DNA from: Carnegiea gigantea
Lineage: Eukaryota; Streptophyta; Magnoliopsida; Caryophyllales; Cactaceae
Assembly (NCBI GenBank): GCA_029747015.1
Contig: JAKOGI010002295.1
Span: 12,501-76,500 of the forward strand
Length of the DNA stretch: 64,000 nucleotides
Direction: 5' to 3'
Shown: positions 21,281 to 33,290 of the stretch, one piece after another
Numbering within the stretch: position 1 is the stretch's first letter
Layout of the letters: each line of letters opens with the position of its first letter
Program-made: the position numbers and the translations under genes
Notes under the pieces: generated by a model
The model's input: the letters and a program-made list of their open reading frames with translations, nothing else
Databases searched by the model: none
What the model was told of the DNA's origin: nothing

Positions 21281-21712
21281 TGTTGGGTTTTGGCCCAATT
21301 TGCACTCCACGGCCCATGGTGGACGGCGGCTATTTAGCTATAGCGGTTAGGGTTTCTAACAAGTTCCTCGCTCATCTTATCCCTTTATAAAAGGTACGCC
21401 TCCTACTTTCTCAACACACCAACAGAAATACCATTCGAGTATTCAGTTTTACTTTCCTAGATTTGTGAGAGAGCATTGTACAGAGTTTTGCAATCTCTAA
21501 TTGATCTTCCTGTTAGAATGTATCATTCTAATATCGATCCTGTACTCCTATTCTCTATAGTGGATCTGTAACTCATCATCGTCCTTGATTTTTTCCACAT
21601 TGGGTTTTCCACATAATCCTTGGTGCCGTTTTGTTCTAGATTTCTTTATCTTGCTTTTATTATCATTCTTGTGATTACTTTGTTGTTCATTTAATTCTAA
21701 TCGATCCTAACA
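21281..21712 (+). repeat. 5' LTR of full-length Copia element (432 bp)
   Basis: Ends are TGTTGGGTTT...CCTAACA. A TTTATAAAAGG TATA box lies near 21385. The final CA is two bases before the primer site. Confidence 0.93.
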
Positions 21713-21733
21713 AGTGGTATCAGAGCGAGGTTC

Positions 21734-22693
21734 ATGATGTCTTCAATCATAAAGGTTGATATTCAGAAGTTTGATGGAGAGACTAGTTTCAATCTCTGAA
21801 AGGTGCAGATGAGAGCGGTTCTCATTCAGCATAGGTTGTGGAAGGTTTTCTATGGACCTTATACGAAACCCAGTACGATGACAGAAGAACAATGGGCGGA
21901 ACAGAAGAAGAAGAAGCGTGGTTCTTTGACTGACGATGAATGGGAAGAACTGGAGGAGAAGACACTTTCGGTCATATAGTTGTGCTTGGCGCCATATGTC
22001 TTGCGAAAGGTGCTTGATAAGACAACTACAGTAGGTCTTTGGATTCGGCTAGAGGAACTCTACATGACTAAGAGTCTCGTCAACAAGATCCGATTAAAGG
22101 AAAGGTTGTACACTTTTAAGATGGCAAAAGGTACTCCTGTTCAAAAAGATCTAAACGATTTTAATTCGATTATTGTCAATCTTGAAAGTTTAGATGTGAA
22201 AATTGAGGATGAGGATAAGGCTATATTGCTGGTTGTCTCTTTGCCCTCCTCCTATAAACACTTCAAGGAAATTTTGTTGTATAGCAACAACGACACTTTA
22301 TCTTTTGAGGATGTTAAGTCTAACTTACTATCCAAAGAAAAGTTTAATCTTGAAGTGCGTTCTGATGATAAAGCAAAAGGTTTGTTTGCAACAAAAAGAT
22401 CCTCTGAAAAGGATAATACAAACAGGAAAAACTCTAGATCGAAGTTGAAAGGCCGTAAATTGGGAAAATTTTACAAATACTGCAGCAAGCCAGGACATCT
22501 GGTCACGGAATGTTACAAATTGAAGAGGAAGAAGGAACGGAAAGAGAAGGGCTGTCAATCTACTAAAGCTACAGTTGTTGACTTTGGGTTAGATGGTGAT
22601 GTCTTATTCGTCACCATAACTGACAGCAGAGGTGCTACTAAGTGGGTTATGGATTCCGGCTGCACCTATCATACGTGTTTCCGCAGGGACTAG
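21734..22693 (+). pseudogene. Copia gag and start of protease
   Basis: Reading starts at ATG 21734-21738 with SSIIKVDIQKFDGE. It is stopped by TGA in place of Trp near 21797 and by TAG near 21980, then stays open for 237 residues. That open part contains the gag domain (LKERLYTFKMAKG, LVVSLPSSYKHFKEIL), a basic stretch and a zinc knuckle near residue 170. The knuckle reads FYKYCSKPGHLVTEC: the first Cys of CX2CX4HX4C has become Tyr. Protease motif WVMDSGCTYH lies at the end, then a TAG. gag would form virus-like particles in the cytoplasm; this copy cannot. Confidence 0.85.
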
Positions 22694-22732
22694 TTTTCAA
22701 CATATAAACCGCTGGATTCAGGTGTCATTCTC

Positions 22733-23960
22733 ATGGGCAATAATGCCCAATGCAGTGTCGCAGGCATTAGCGCTATTCAAATTAAGACTCACGACGGTGT
22801 ACTCAGGACTCTTTCCAATGTCCATCATATTCCTGACCTAAAGCGCAACCTTTTCTCACTTGGCACCCTCGAATCCAATAGGTGCAAGTATTCCGCTGAA
22901 GGTGGAGTCCTGAAGATCTCTAAAGGTGCGCTGGTTCTTATAAAAGGAGTAACATGTGGGAGTCTCTTAACATTCCGAGATTCCATAGTGACTGGTTCTA
23001 CTGCAGTCACCATCCCCTCATCCGAAGCATATTCTACTCAATTGTGGCATGCTCGCTTAGGCCACATGAGTGATAAGGGAATGACAATTCTAAGCAAGCG
23101 AGGTCTACTTGGCAGCGAAGGTATAGGAAAACTTGTTTGCTGCGATCATTGTGTTTTTGGAAAACAAAAGAGAGTCAGTTTTTCTACTGCTACTCACCGT
23201 ACTAAAGGTATCCTTGATTATATACATTCTGACATATGGGGTCCGTTTAGAATTCCTTCTATTGGAGGAAAACGTTATATGCTGACCTTTGTAGATGATT
23301 TTTCTCGAAGAGTTTGGGTTTATTTTTTGAGGCAGAAAAATGAGGCTTTTTCGATGTTCAAGAAATTCAAAGCCCTCCTAGAGAACCAAACTGGGACAAA
23401 CATAAAGAAACTCAGGACTGACAATGATCTTGAGTTCTGTTAGTCTGATATCAACGAGTTCTACGCCACTCAGGATATCGTCAGACATAAGACCCTAGTT
23501 GGAAAGCCTTAGTGAAATGGAGTCGCAGAACGTATCAATCGGACTCTACTTGAAAGAGCTCGTTGTATGCTCTCCAACGCCTAGTATCATCGTGATTTCT
23601 GGGTAGAGGCTGTTTCAACGACCTGTTATTTGGTGAATCATTCTCCACACTCCTCTATTGACTTCAAAATTTCAGAAGAAGTCTGGTCAAGTAATCCTGT
23701 TGACTATTCTGTTCCGTGAGTATTTGGATGCTCTGCCTATGTACATGTTAACAACGGGAAGTTAGCCCCTCAGGCTGTCAAGTGTATGTTTCTAGGTTAT
23801 GCATCTGAATCTAAGGGATACCGGCTGTGATGTCCTAATTCTAAGAAGGTCATTCAAAGTTGGCATATAACCTTCAATGAAACTGTTATGTTTTCACCTG
23901 GAAAAGAGTCTGTTTCTATAGGTAATTAGGAAGATGTCAGTGAGAAGGTGCAGTTTGAGA
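22733..23960 (+). pseudogene. Copia protease remainder and integrase
   Basis: Contains the zinc-binding HARLGHMSDKG ... CDHCVFGK (HHCC) and the integrase core with YIHSDIWGP (first Asp) and LRTDNDLEF (second Asp, in a segment that is normally TDNGLEF). Stops at 23443 and near 23510 fall just before the third catalytic segment GVAERINRTL, whose Glu is retained. Many further stops follow. Integrase would insert the cDNA into the genome. Stop codons are mostly TAG/TGA at expected Trp, Gln or Arg sites. Confidence 0.85.
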
Positions 23961-24055
23961 TTCCTGCAGATGTCCCTCAAGGTGGAGACACATGACGTCA
24001 TTCTAGTAGTGAGGTCCAGTCTGAGGAAGTCAATCTCAACATTCTAAGTTCAAAA

Positions 24056-25760
24056 TTGCAGGCCATAGATACTTACTCTCTTGCTCATGACAAACCACGA
24101 AGAACCATAAGGAAGCCTGCACGTTACTCAGCTGATGATAAGAATCGGCTGATTACTTATGCAGTGGCTATTAAACAAGAGATACCTAAAGGCATTGAAC
24201 CTTTCTCATATTCTAAAGCCATTTCCTGTCCTAACTCCTCAAACTGGCTTATGACTATACAAGAAGAGATGGAGAGTCTATACAAGAATGAGACTTGGGA
24301 GTTATGTGATCTGCCGAAAGGTCATCATGCTCTAACGACCAAGTGGATCTACAAGCAAAAGAAGGGCACTCCTATCATTGAAGATGTAAGGTGGAAAGCA
24401 CGACTGGTTATTTGAGGCTACAACCAGAAAGAAGGTATTCACTTTAATGAAGTCTTTTCTCCTGTAGTACGTTATACCTCCATTAGAGTGCTGCTTGCTT
24501 TTGCTGCTCTATTTGACTAGGAGTTAGAGCAACTTGATATTAAAACCGCGTTCCTTCATGTGAGTTGGAGGGGAAGATTTATATGAGGTAACCTGAAGGA
24601 TGAGTTGTTCCTGGTAAGGAACACAGTGTGTGTCGACTGAAGAGGTCCTTATATGGACTTAAGCAAGCCCCCAGACAGTGTTACAAACGATTTGATGCAT
24701 TTATGATAGGGCAAGGCTATACATGATTTCACTACGATAATTGTGTATATTTTCAACAATCTGGTGGTTCCTTCATTTATCTACTGATGTATGTTGACGA
24801 TATGCTCATTGCTTCCAAGGATAAGTCCTTGATCGACAAGTTGAAATCTCAACTTAGTGATGAGTTCAAGATAAAGTATCTAGGCGCAGCCAAGAAGATA
24901 CTCGGTATGGAGCTTCGCAGGGATTGAAAGGCCAGCAAACTATACCTATCTCAAAGGAAGTACCTTGAGAAAGTCCTTGATAGGTTAATATGGATAACTA
25001 TAAATCAGTATCCAATCCTCTAACTGTATATTTCAAGCTTTTAGCCGAGTCCTGTCCTAAGTTTGAAGAGGAGATGGAGAGAATGTCTCACATTCCCTAT
25101 TCTAGTGCAGTTGGAAGTCTTATGTATGCTATGGTTTGCACTGGACCTGACTTAGCCTATGCGGTTAGCATGGTGAGCCGCTACATGCACAATCTTGGTA
25201 AGGATCATTGGGAGGCTGTAAAATGGATCCTTCACTATGTGAATGGATTTCTTGACAGACGTTTAGTGTTTGACAAATCCAAGACTACAACTTATGATTT
25301 TGCAGGTTTCATTGATTCTGATTACGATGGAGATCTTGATCGTAGGCACTCTATTTCTGGCTATATTTTCACCCTATGTGCGGGTGCAATCTCATAGAAG
25401 GTATCACTACAGTCTATTGCAGTTTTATCTACTACTGAAGCTGAATATATCACTGCAACTGAGGGTGTCAAAGAGCTGCATGGATGAGAGGCCTTATTAC
25501 TGAGCTTGGAGTTTCACAAGGTGTCACTACTGTATTTTCAGATAGCCAGAGTGCTATTCATCTCACCCAAAATGATGCCTACCATTCGAAGACCAAGCAT
25601 ATCAGTATCAAGTACCATTTCATTAGAGATACTATTGTTGCAGGAGACATTACAGTGAAGAAAGTTCACACCTTGGAGAATCCTGTAGATATGCTCACCA
25701 AGTCTCTTCCTATTTCTAAGTTCCAACATTGCCTGGACTTAGTTGGCATTCGGTGCCTTT
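24056..25760 (+). pseudogene. Copia reverse transcriptase and RNase H
   Basis: RVT_2 motifs can be followed in pieces: NSSNWLMTIQEEMESL, TTKWIYKQKKG, KARLVI-stop, LMYVDDMLIASKD (catalytic YVDD) and YLGAAKKILGMEL. RNase H has DSDYDGDLD, STTEAEYITA and [13 protein letters not shown], so the acidic residues survive. At least one frameshift (about 24980) and several stops interrupt the frame. It ends [11 protein letters not shown] just before the polypurine tract. Confidence 0.87.
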
Positions 25761-25831
25761 GATTACCCTTTGGGGTCCCTTAGATGGTGTCGTTATCCCT
25801 GAGTTGGTGAAAATTGGTCCAAGGTGGAGAT

Positions 25832-26262
25832 TGTTGGGTTTTGACCCAATTTGCACTCCACGACCTATGGTGGACGGCGGCTGTTTAACTGTGGTGGTTA
25901 GGGTTTCTAGCGGATTCCTCGCTCGTCCTACCCCTTTATAAAGGGCACGTCTCCTACCTTCTCAACACACCAACAGAAATACTATTCGAGTATTCAGTTC
26001 CACTTTCTTAAATATGTGAACGAGCGTTGTAGAGAGTTTTATAATCTCTAATCGATCTTCCTATTAGAATGTATCATTCTAAGATCGATCATGTACTCTT
26101 CTTCTCTATAGTGGATTTGTGACTCATCGTCGTCTGTGGTTTTTCCTACATTGGGTTTTCACATAATCCTTGGTGTTGTTTTGTTCTAGATTTCGTTATC
26201 TTGCTTTTATTATCATTCTTGTGATTACTTTGTTGTTCATTCAATTCTAACCAATCCTAACA
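25832..26262 (+). repeat. 3' LTR of full-length Copia element (431 bp)
   Basis: Ends are TGTTGGGTTT...CCTAACA, and it follows the purine tract CAAGGTGGAGAT (25820-25831). Confidence 0.93.
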
Positions 26263-26267
26263 GTAGG

Positions 26268-27338
26268 CAATATGTCATTCGACACTATTGGCCCGGTTTG
26301 ACTAGCTAAATCACTCCAGAAGGCGGTGAATAGGGCGATGATCAAAGTCGTAAGATAATCGAAATAGAAAATGTGGAAAATTAAAAGTGAACAAAACACA
26401 CAATTTATAGAAGTTCGGCCATGCCTAGTCCTCTATTCACAGATGCCCCTCGCCGATGGGATTTTGAACCTCTTTCTTTTATTAGGTCGGTCAATTACAC
26501 ATGATTCAATAAACGTACAACCTATGAGTTGACCCTACAGTCCTAGGTGTCCCAACGTACGCGTTACTACCCAACCATACTTGGATAGTCGGCCCTCCGA
26601 CTAATCAACCCAACCCAATACAAAGAAATATAACAAAATATACTTTATAACAAGAAGTAAATAAACAAAATAGATATGTCAATATAAGCTCAATGTATCT
26701 CTCAACGTCTTCTTCTTAATTTGCAAGTGAGCTCTCTTTCTTCTTGTTCTGTGCTTGTGCTCTCTTGTGTCGTTTTCAGCTGCAAGGTCCTCCCCTTATT
26801 ATAGCAAATAGAATTGAAGTAGCCGTTACATTTAAAAAAGGAAAGAAAATCTTCATCTGGTCTTCAAGCCATTAGAGTCCAACTTCAAGGCCTTAAACTG
26901 CGGCTAATTTTGGGCAACAATAGCTCCCAAAATCTTCAACAGCTAATTGCGGATTCTGCTTAGGGATTTAGCTTATCAAATCTGTTAGTTACTTTTTTTA
27001 GGCCAAGCAACAACTAGAATTTAGTTTCAAAAGATATGGCCATGTTTAGAGAATCATAATCTCATATTCAAATTTGAATAACACAATATAATATCATAAA
27101 GATCACATATTCAATTTTGAATTCTAAATCATCTTAAGATACTGTGGCAACTTATATCAACTCTATTAAGCAATATGCACTAGCATGCCAATATTCACTT
27201 AGAATCATAACATATTTAAACAATATAAATTTCAAGATTATTCAAATACAACATGATGAATATATCAATTGATTAATCTCTTTTTATCTTTTATCAAAGC
27301 ATATTAATAAACACATGTGAGCTTCAAGAAAGCTAACA
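26268..27338 (-). repeat. Decayed Sirevirus-like 3' LTR
   Basis: On the minus strand it starts TGTTAGCTTTCTTGAAGC at 27338, right after a purine tract AAAAAGGGAGAGATTG. It ends near 26270-26310 with a segment reading CGCCCTATTCACCGCCTTC, the kind of tail seen in Sirevirus-type LTRs. The left limit abuts the Copia target duplication and is uncertain. A TTATTATAG-like box near 26800 may be its promoter. Confidence 0.6.
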
Positions 27339-28640
27339 ATCTCTCCCTTTTTATGAAAGACAAAACCCAATAAAAATAACATATCCATACAATTTTGAAT
27401 AATACACCATGAAAAACTTTCCAAATACTTCTCCCCCTTTTTGTACTTCATCAAAAAGTAGCATAAGAGGAGAAAAAACAATCGAAGCATAAAAATTATG
27501 ACAAACATATACAGCTCCCCCTTAACAAATCAATCACATGTAAAGATGCTCCCTCTTAATCTATTGCACTCATACAAAAACATATAAGGAGTTAAATACT
27601 AACAACAAAATTAATCACATACACTAATGCTTATTGACTTGAAATTCTCATAAGCAACACAAGGATACAATAAGGGATTAACCTATAGTAACATTAACAA
27701 AATTCTCCCCTTATCAAGAGTAAATCAAGGCTATCAAAAATGATCAAGTAATATAATTTTTCCCTTATAGAAACAAGCAATATCATCTATGCAAGTATTA
27801 GGGAGCATAATAATTATGGACAAAAGCATTGAGATCATATGTGCATAATCACATGTCATAATAGTATAAGGTATATTGGAATATTAATCATGCTCACATT
27901 CCAAAGATAATAAAACAAATTAAAATTTGAAAATTTGAAAATCAAAATTTTTCAAATAGGAAGTAAACCATGCAAAGATAATATCACCTTCCATTTGGTA
28001 AGAATTCAAATTTTGATTTTTATTCATGCTATTGAAATAGAAAATTTCAAGCCCTTGATTCAGTCGCACCAAAAATTTTTGGTTTCTACCTATAGTTCAA
28101 GGCCTTGAACTATATTTCAGGGCCTTAAAATCCAAGTAATGACAAAACAAGTGAACTTACCTTATTTACTTTTGGCAAATCATAACTTACCATGTGCCAT
28201 TATAAAGCTCAAACTTTTTCTTGTTCACTTGAATTTGCATGAGAATTAAATGCTATTAAAAATTCATTATTAGTACCTAAATGAGGAGTTAATAACTTCT
28301 CACATTTCAAAAATGAAGCTCTTCGACCAAATCTTGAAACCCTTTTCTTCTTGGATTCAAAATTGTTAGAAGTAAGAAAAATTAATGAGGCAAAGTTTTT
28401 CTTTCCCTCAATCTTAACCCATTTTCCTGATTTAATGCCACAGTCAAGAATTTTTGAAAGTTAAAAATTTGGTGTCGTAAAAAGTGAATATGTAATCCCT
28501 TGATTATTTATTCTTGACTCTTGAGCGTCGAAAATATTTTACTAATACATAATATTAATCTTTTAATAACTGTCATTGTTTAAAAGGAGAGTGAGTTTAG
28601 GAATATGAGTTAACTGACACCGTTAATCAATTTTCATATT
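27339..28640 (-). mobile_element. Sirevirus-like 3' internal remnant with multiple polypurine tracts
   Basis: Upstream (minus strand) of the decayed LTR, several purine tracts recur, including AAAAAGGGAGAGATT (about 27355), ACAAAAAGGGGGAGAAGT (about 27440) and AAGGGGGAGCTGT (about 27520), with weaker ones near 27555 and 27710. Repeated polypurine tracts before the 3' LTR are a known hallmark of Sireviruses. No coding sequence survives; the right limit is a guess. Confidence 0.55.
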
Positions 28641-29975
28641 AAATAACCATCATTGCTCAACAAAAATAATTCTAAAATTTTATTACACACGCTACCTTCA
28701 ATGCTTCGCCTTCATCTCTCGCTCACAGCCTGTCATTTCCCTCCCCAAAATAGCCCCCTGTTCTTCCTCTCTACCCCTTTGTTCTCTCCAGTTGACAATC
28801 TGCTTGATGAAATGTCTGACTTCAGAGCAAACTCAGCTTCCTCACCAAAGCTGTTTTCACCCTTCCCACAAGCCAACTTATCCCATCCCCATAGATCTAC
28901 AGCCTCATTCTTCTCTATCTGCCTCCCCCTTTACCTCGCCATACCCAGATCTATACACTGGCACAAGAGGAGCAGAAGAAGACAAAACAACGACAAGCCA
29001 TCCTGTCCCCTTCCCACTGTTCTGCAACCCTCCTTCTCCTTCTATCTCCCCCTCCACCACTCCATTTCTAGATCTGCAGTACACTAGGTGCAAGTTGAGC
29101 AGAAGCAAACCTAAACACCGGTAAAATTCAGTGGAGACGGTGGCATGCATACAGCATATACAGAGCAGAGCAGAGGTAGCCATTTCCCTTAAAATTTCTT
29201 GAGTTTTTTGAAGCAATGTCCAATGTTGGTTGAAATTCTTTTGATTTATGGCAAAGGGATGCCTTTTTCTTTGCAGCTGCAGAGGTTCAACATTGTTCTG
29301 ACGTGTATTGTCAGTCTCTCTATTCCTTCTTCTTCGTGTCGATGTTCTTCCAATTTTGTTTGAAGTTCCCTTTTTTTAGCATGTGGATATCCTTTATATT
29401 TATCTGCAGCCTAGAAAATTCCCACTTGATGTATCTGATTCGGCCTCTGATAACCCCTATCTTAGATTTTTTTGGGTTCAAACGAGCAACCGATTTGCTC
29501 TTATCAAGATTAATCTTGATAGGCTTGTCGGTTTGGTGGTTCCAGATCAGTTGCACAATCTCTGTTTCAATTTACTTTTAATTTTTTCAAAAAAACTTAG
29601 TAAGTTATAATATGGTTCCTCCCTCCACAAGACTCCTACTCAGTTACAAACTTGTTCCCCACTTCTCGCCCACACTCTCACAACTTAGAAATTAATCACC
29701 GCTTACGTTCTCCTCAACTGGCAATGAGATTTTGTTTTAAATAGCCAATCAGTTCTCTCAGTCTCACATCTATCTCATAACCTCCTCTTCTATCTCCTAT
29801 ATCGTATGCAACTAATGAATTGAAATCTTGAATACATATTTCATAAGCATCCTGTTCTTCATAGGTAAACATACTCACATTGAAAAATGCTTACGACTTT
29901 TGATTTATGGATTGTTGATCAATTATATATATATATGTGGTCAATCTTATTCATTATATGAGTTTTTGATTTTTT
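28641..29975. other. Low-coding region with a Ser/Pro-rich ORF
   Basis: A plus-strand ORF at 28653-29087 encodes a 144-residue Ser/Pro/Leu-rich sequence with no domain I recognise. Its pyrimidine-rich composition suggests UTR or promoter sequence more than protein. It may be the 5' end of a decayed gene whose exon-like blocks lie at 29985 and 30169. Confidence 0.35.
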
Positions 29976-29984
29976 GAGTTGCAG

Positions 29985-30228
29985 GGCACATCGGATCTTC
30001 TCTTCATAAACCTGCACCTCTACATCAATCTCCTCCAATGTTAGGTATTGGTTTTGCCAGAATTTGTGGTCTATTCGTACTAGGTTAATTATTTATAAAT
30101 TTGTGGATCTTCTTGGTCAATTTGTCAATTTTAGTCATTGTATCATGTTTTCTATTTTTCTGTTGCAGGATACATTGGAGCTACTCTTCTCAAACCTGTA
30201 TTTCAACCTGAATCGCCTCCAACATTAG
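29985..30228 (+). pseudogene. Pair of 60-bp exon-like repeats bounded by splice signals
   Basis: Blocks at 29985-30044 and 30169-30228 are both exactly 60 bp. Both follow TTGCAG and precede GTATT, and they share much sequence. In the same phase they encode HIGSSLHKPAPLHQSPPML and YIGATLLKPVFQPESPPTL, each joined to the next by a split Gly codon. A third TTTGCAG|GAGCACACTGG near 30440 resembles their start. This looks like tandem exon duplication in an unknown or decayed gene. No complete gene model was found. Confidence 0.4.
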
Positions 30229-31128
30229 GTATTAGTCTTCCAGAATTCATTTTATATTCGCAATAGGCTAATTATTGATGCAATTACCTATTGGGAGGGG
30301 GTTTTGTGGATGCTTCTTGCCTCTAATGTTGATTAGTTGTTTTCATCGATTATGGGAATTCTTGATTCGGGGGTTTTTCTTGATTCGACTTCCCTAGAAC
30401 TGGGATTGGTTTTTGCTTTGCTTACTTTAGGCAACTAGTTTGCAGGAGCACACTGGACCAGCATTTGAAGTGTTGTAATGCTTAAATTTTGCATGGAGAT
30501 TAGATATTGTTTCATTTTTACAAAAAAGGACCACGACAACAAGGTGCTAGTATAGCAACATTATAGTAAATTAATACGATAGTCTGAGAGTAGTACTGAG
30601 GTTATTGAAGATATTGTTGATGAGGGGTTCTTCTAGCTTAAGTTTCCTGGTGATGAGCTTGATTTCCTTTTTTAGTAACTGTGGGGAATTATACAATTCA
30701 TGCTTGGGAAATGATGCTTGGGGAATTAGACAATTCATATTGAGGTTTGTTGGTGAAGATGATTTCCTTTGATTATTTATTCTTAACTCTTGAGCGTTGA
30801 AAATTTCATGTATACATGTTTCCAATACATTGAGTTATACAATTCATGCTTGGGAAAATGGTGCTGTTTTAGTTTCTACTTACATCAATGTTCATATAGG
30901 TGGTTCCCGTAGGTTATATTGATTGATTCTGACTAATATTGAATGATTGCAAGTGTGAGGACCCATCATGACTAGTCTCTTAGTGCTTACTTTTACACTT
31001 CGCTATTATGGCCGCACGTAGTCTTGAATGAATCGCACATTGTCTTGAATGGTTTTCTTTTTTTTTTTTTTTTGATTCTGGAAATTCTTGATTCTGGGGT
31101 TTTTCTTGATTCATCGAATTCCCCAAAT
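30229..31128. other. Non-coding stretch with partial internal duplications
   Basis: Short segments recur: the stretch around 30355-30435 (TTCTTGATTCGGGG..., GGGATTGGTTTTTGCT) recurs at 31075-31133 and continues at 34211-34235 on the far side of element A. A poly-T run lies near 31055. No coding region was recognised. Confidence 0.5.
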
Positions 31129-32159
31129 TTGGGTGTAACGCCCCCAACCCTATGGCTAAGAGTGTTAACATTTTTCTTTAAATTCTAGAATGAAACGGAC
31201 AGAGTTTCCCTTAAAAATTGACCATTTCCGAGGCTTAAAGCCCTATAACAAATTCCCTGCACTTAAAAACCAGAACAATGAAGGCTAACTAACTCAACAC
31301 CTACCCGCCGGAGTTCACAGCTCGACGGACCACCCGCCCAGAGCATCACAACCAACGCAGTTCAATGCTTAAACAAATGAATAATGAAAAGTACAGCCCT
31401 GGGCAACTTCGAAGGTGGCTCACACGGCCACGCAGAGCGACTCTAAATGAAATGCAATACAGGCACATAAGAGCTGAAATTACACGTTGTTACATCATAA
31501 TACATTTTGTAGTTCACATACACACTCATAGCTTTACTCTTAGGACAGCAATGACTCCATCTCGGCTTACGTAGACCCACTTTTACATGTTATTTCAAAA
31601 ACCTAGGAAGGGAACAATAATAAATGGGAATTCCTTTTCCTAAAACAATACTTAAATGCAATAATAACTTACGATAACTGTTCGTAATTCCTTTTCTTTG
31701 AAGGACTCACCAATCGTACAGTATGTTCCAATCACAATGCAAGAGAAATAGCCTTTGCACCACCCGCTTACTTCATAAACTTCCATGAGACATTCATATG
31801 AACGCATAAACGCAATAAAAAAAAAATCGAGGAGTTTAACGCATAAATACCACTTGCTGGGATATCTGTTACGAAAATCGCTAAAACTTTATATACATTG
31901 CGCTGCACATTATTAAGGCTTATTTCCGTACATATAATTGATGTCGTATATAGTCATTAAACTTCATTGAAGATGCTGTCAAGCAATAAGCTATATAAGT
32001 TTAGTAATGATATTAAAACCATCATCATGCTCAATGCGATGAAATCACCACACCCATGATTCCACTACCACATACAGTGATAAGTCATATATAAGAGTAA
32101 ATTTCCTTGCTAAAGCATGGAACAATAACCATACGGTGAAATAGATAAGAGGTCATGTG

Positions 32160-32520
32160 ATTGGTAGGATCTCTACATGCTTGTTGGCGGAACTGTAGGA
32201 TATATAAACTTTAAATTCTCTACCTGTTGGTAGAACTATAAAACTGTAACACAATTGATGAACTATGAAACATTTGATAAGACTATACGTATGAAACATT
32301 GTACTTTGACTCATCTGCGTACTGGCAGAGCTATAAATGCTGCACTTTGGAACTTCTATCCCTTGGCAGAACTATGAACTTTGAACTTTGAAACTTCTGC
32401 CTATTGGCAGAACTATGAACTTTAGACTTTGAAACTTCTGCCTATTGGCAGAATTATGAAACACTGAACTCTGAAGTCTCTGCCTACTGACAGAGCAATA
32501 AACACTGAACTTTGAAACAT
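32160..32520. repeat. Array of hairpin-bearing repeats within element A
   Basis: About seven degenerate units contain TCTGCCTATTGGCAGA-like inverted repeats followed by ACTATGAACTTTGAA, with unit length from about 40 to 100 bp. Confidence 0.75.
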
Positions 32521-32759
32521 TGAAATTGAAGTTCTATGTAAACTTTAAAAGGAGATACTGGGTTGGTTACGTTAAGAATCCAATTGATGCAATGTAACCT
32601 ATGCCCATTACTCAATCTCATCGGTCCGATGTTTAGGGTTATTTCATTACCAATAACTTGTCCATGAAAACATACAACTGATAAAACATTTAGAAGCGCT
32701 TGGAAATCAGGTAAATAAGCATTCATAACTATATCATTTCTATGCAAACACTATAAACA

Positions 32760-33290
32760 ATGAATGCATGTAATCAATGAACCATATATAACCGATAAAC
32801 TTTATAAAATTAATAAGCTACGTATAAATCAATAAACTTTAGAACATCAATAACCACATATAAATCGATAAGCTTTATATAATCAATAAACTTTCTATAA
32901 TCGATAAACAACAGATAATCGTTAATCATCGGTACGCTGTTTAAATAATTGATGCACTTCAGATAATCGAAAGACTATATCCAAATCACTAAACTTCATA
33001 TAATCGATAAATCGCTAAACTTCCTTTAAATCGATAAATCGCTAACCTTCATATAAATCGATAAATCGATAAACCTTATATAAATCGATGAATCGCTAAA
33101 TTTCATATAAACCGAGAAATGCTAAACTTAATATGAGTCGATAAACGCTAAACTTCACATAAATCAATAAACGTTATAAGATCAAATAACCCTCATATAA
33201 CCGATTCCGACTCGATAAACTATGTATGATCGAATAAATTTCATATAATCAATAAACTATATATATAATCGATAACCTTTTGTTCGGCAC
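32760..33290. repeat. Array of ATCGATAAAC-type repeats within element A
   Basis: Dozens of short degenerate units such as TATAAATCGATAAATCGCTAAACTTC are arranged head to tail. No coding capacity. Confidence 0.75.

Larger units (their letters stand above)
21281..26262 (+). mobile_element. Full-length, inactivated Copia LTR retrotransposon with 5-bp target duplication
   Basis: The 5' LTR (21281-21712), primer site TGGTATCAGAGC (21715-21726), gag, protease, integrase, reverse transcriptase, RNase H, polypurine tract AAGGTGGAGAT and 3' LTR (25832-26262) are all present in order. GTAGG flanks both ends (21276-21280 and 26263-26267). By eye the LTRs match at roughly nine positions in ten, with most differences being transitions, so the insertion is old. 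More than ten in-frame stops make it non-autonomous. The pol style suggests the Tork/Tnt1 side of Copia, not firmly. Confidence 0.95.

Noticed and set aside
28653..29124. Two overlapping Ser/Pro-rich plus-strand ORFs as a new gene
   Set aside because: Two frames are open in the same pyrimidine-rich stretch and neither shows a domain; treated as non-coding or UTR-like.
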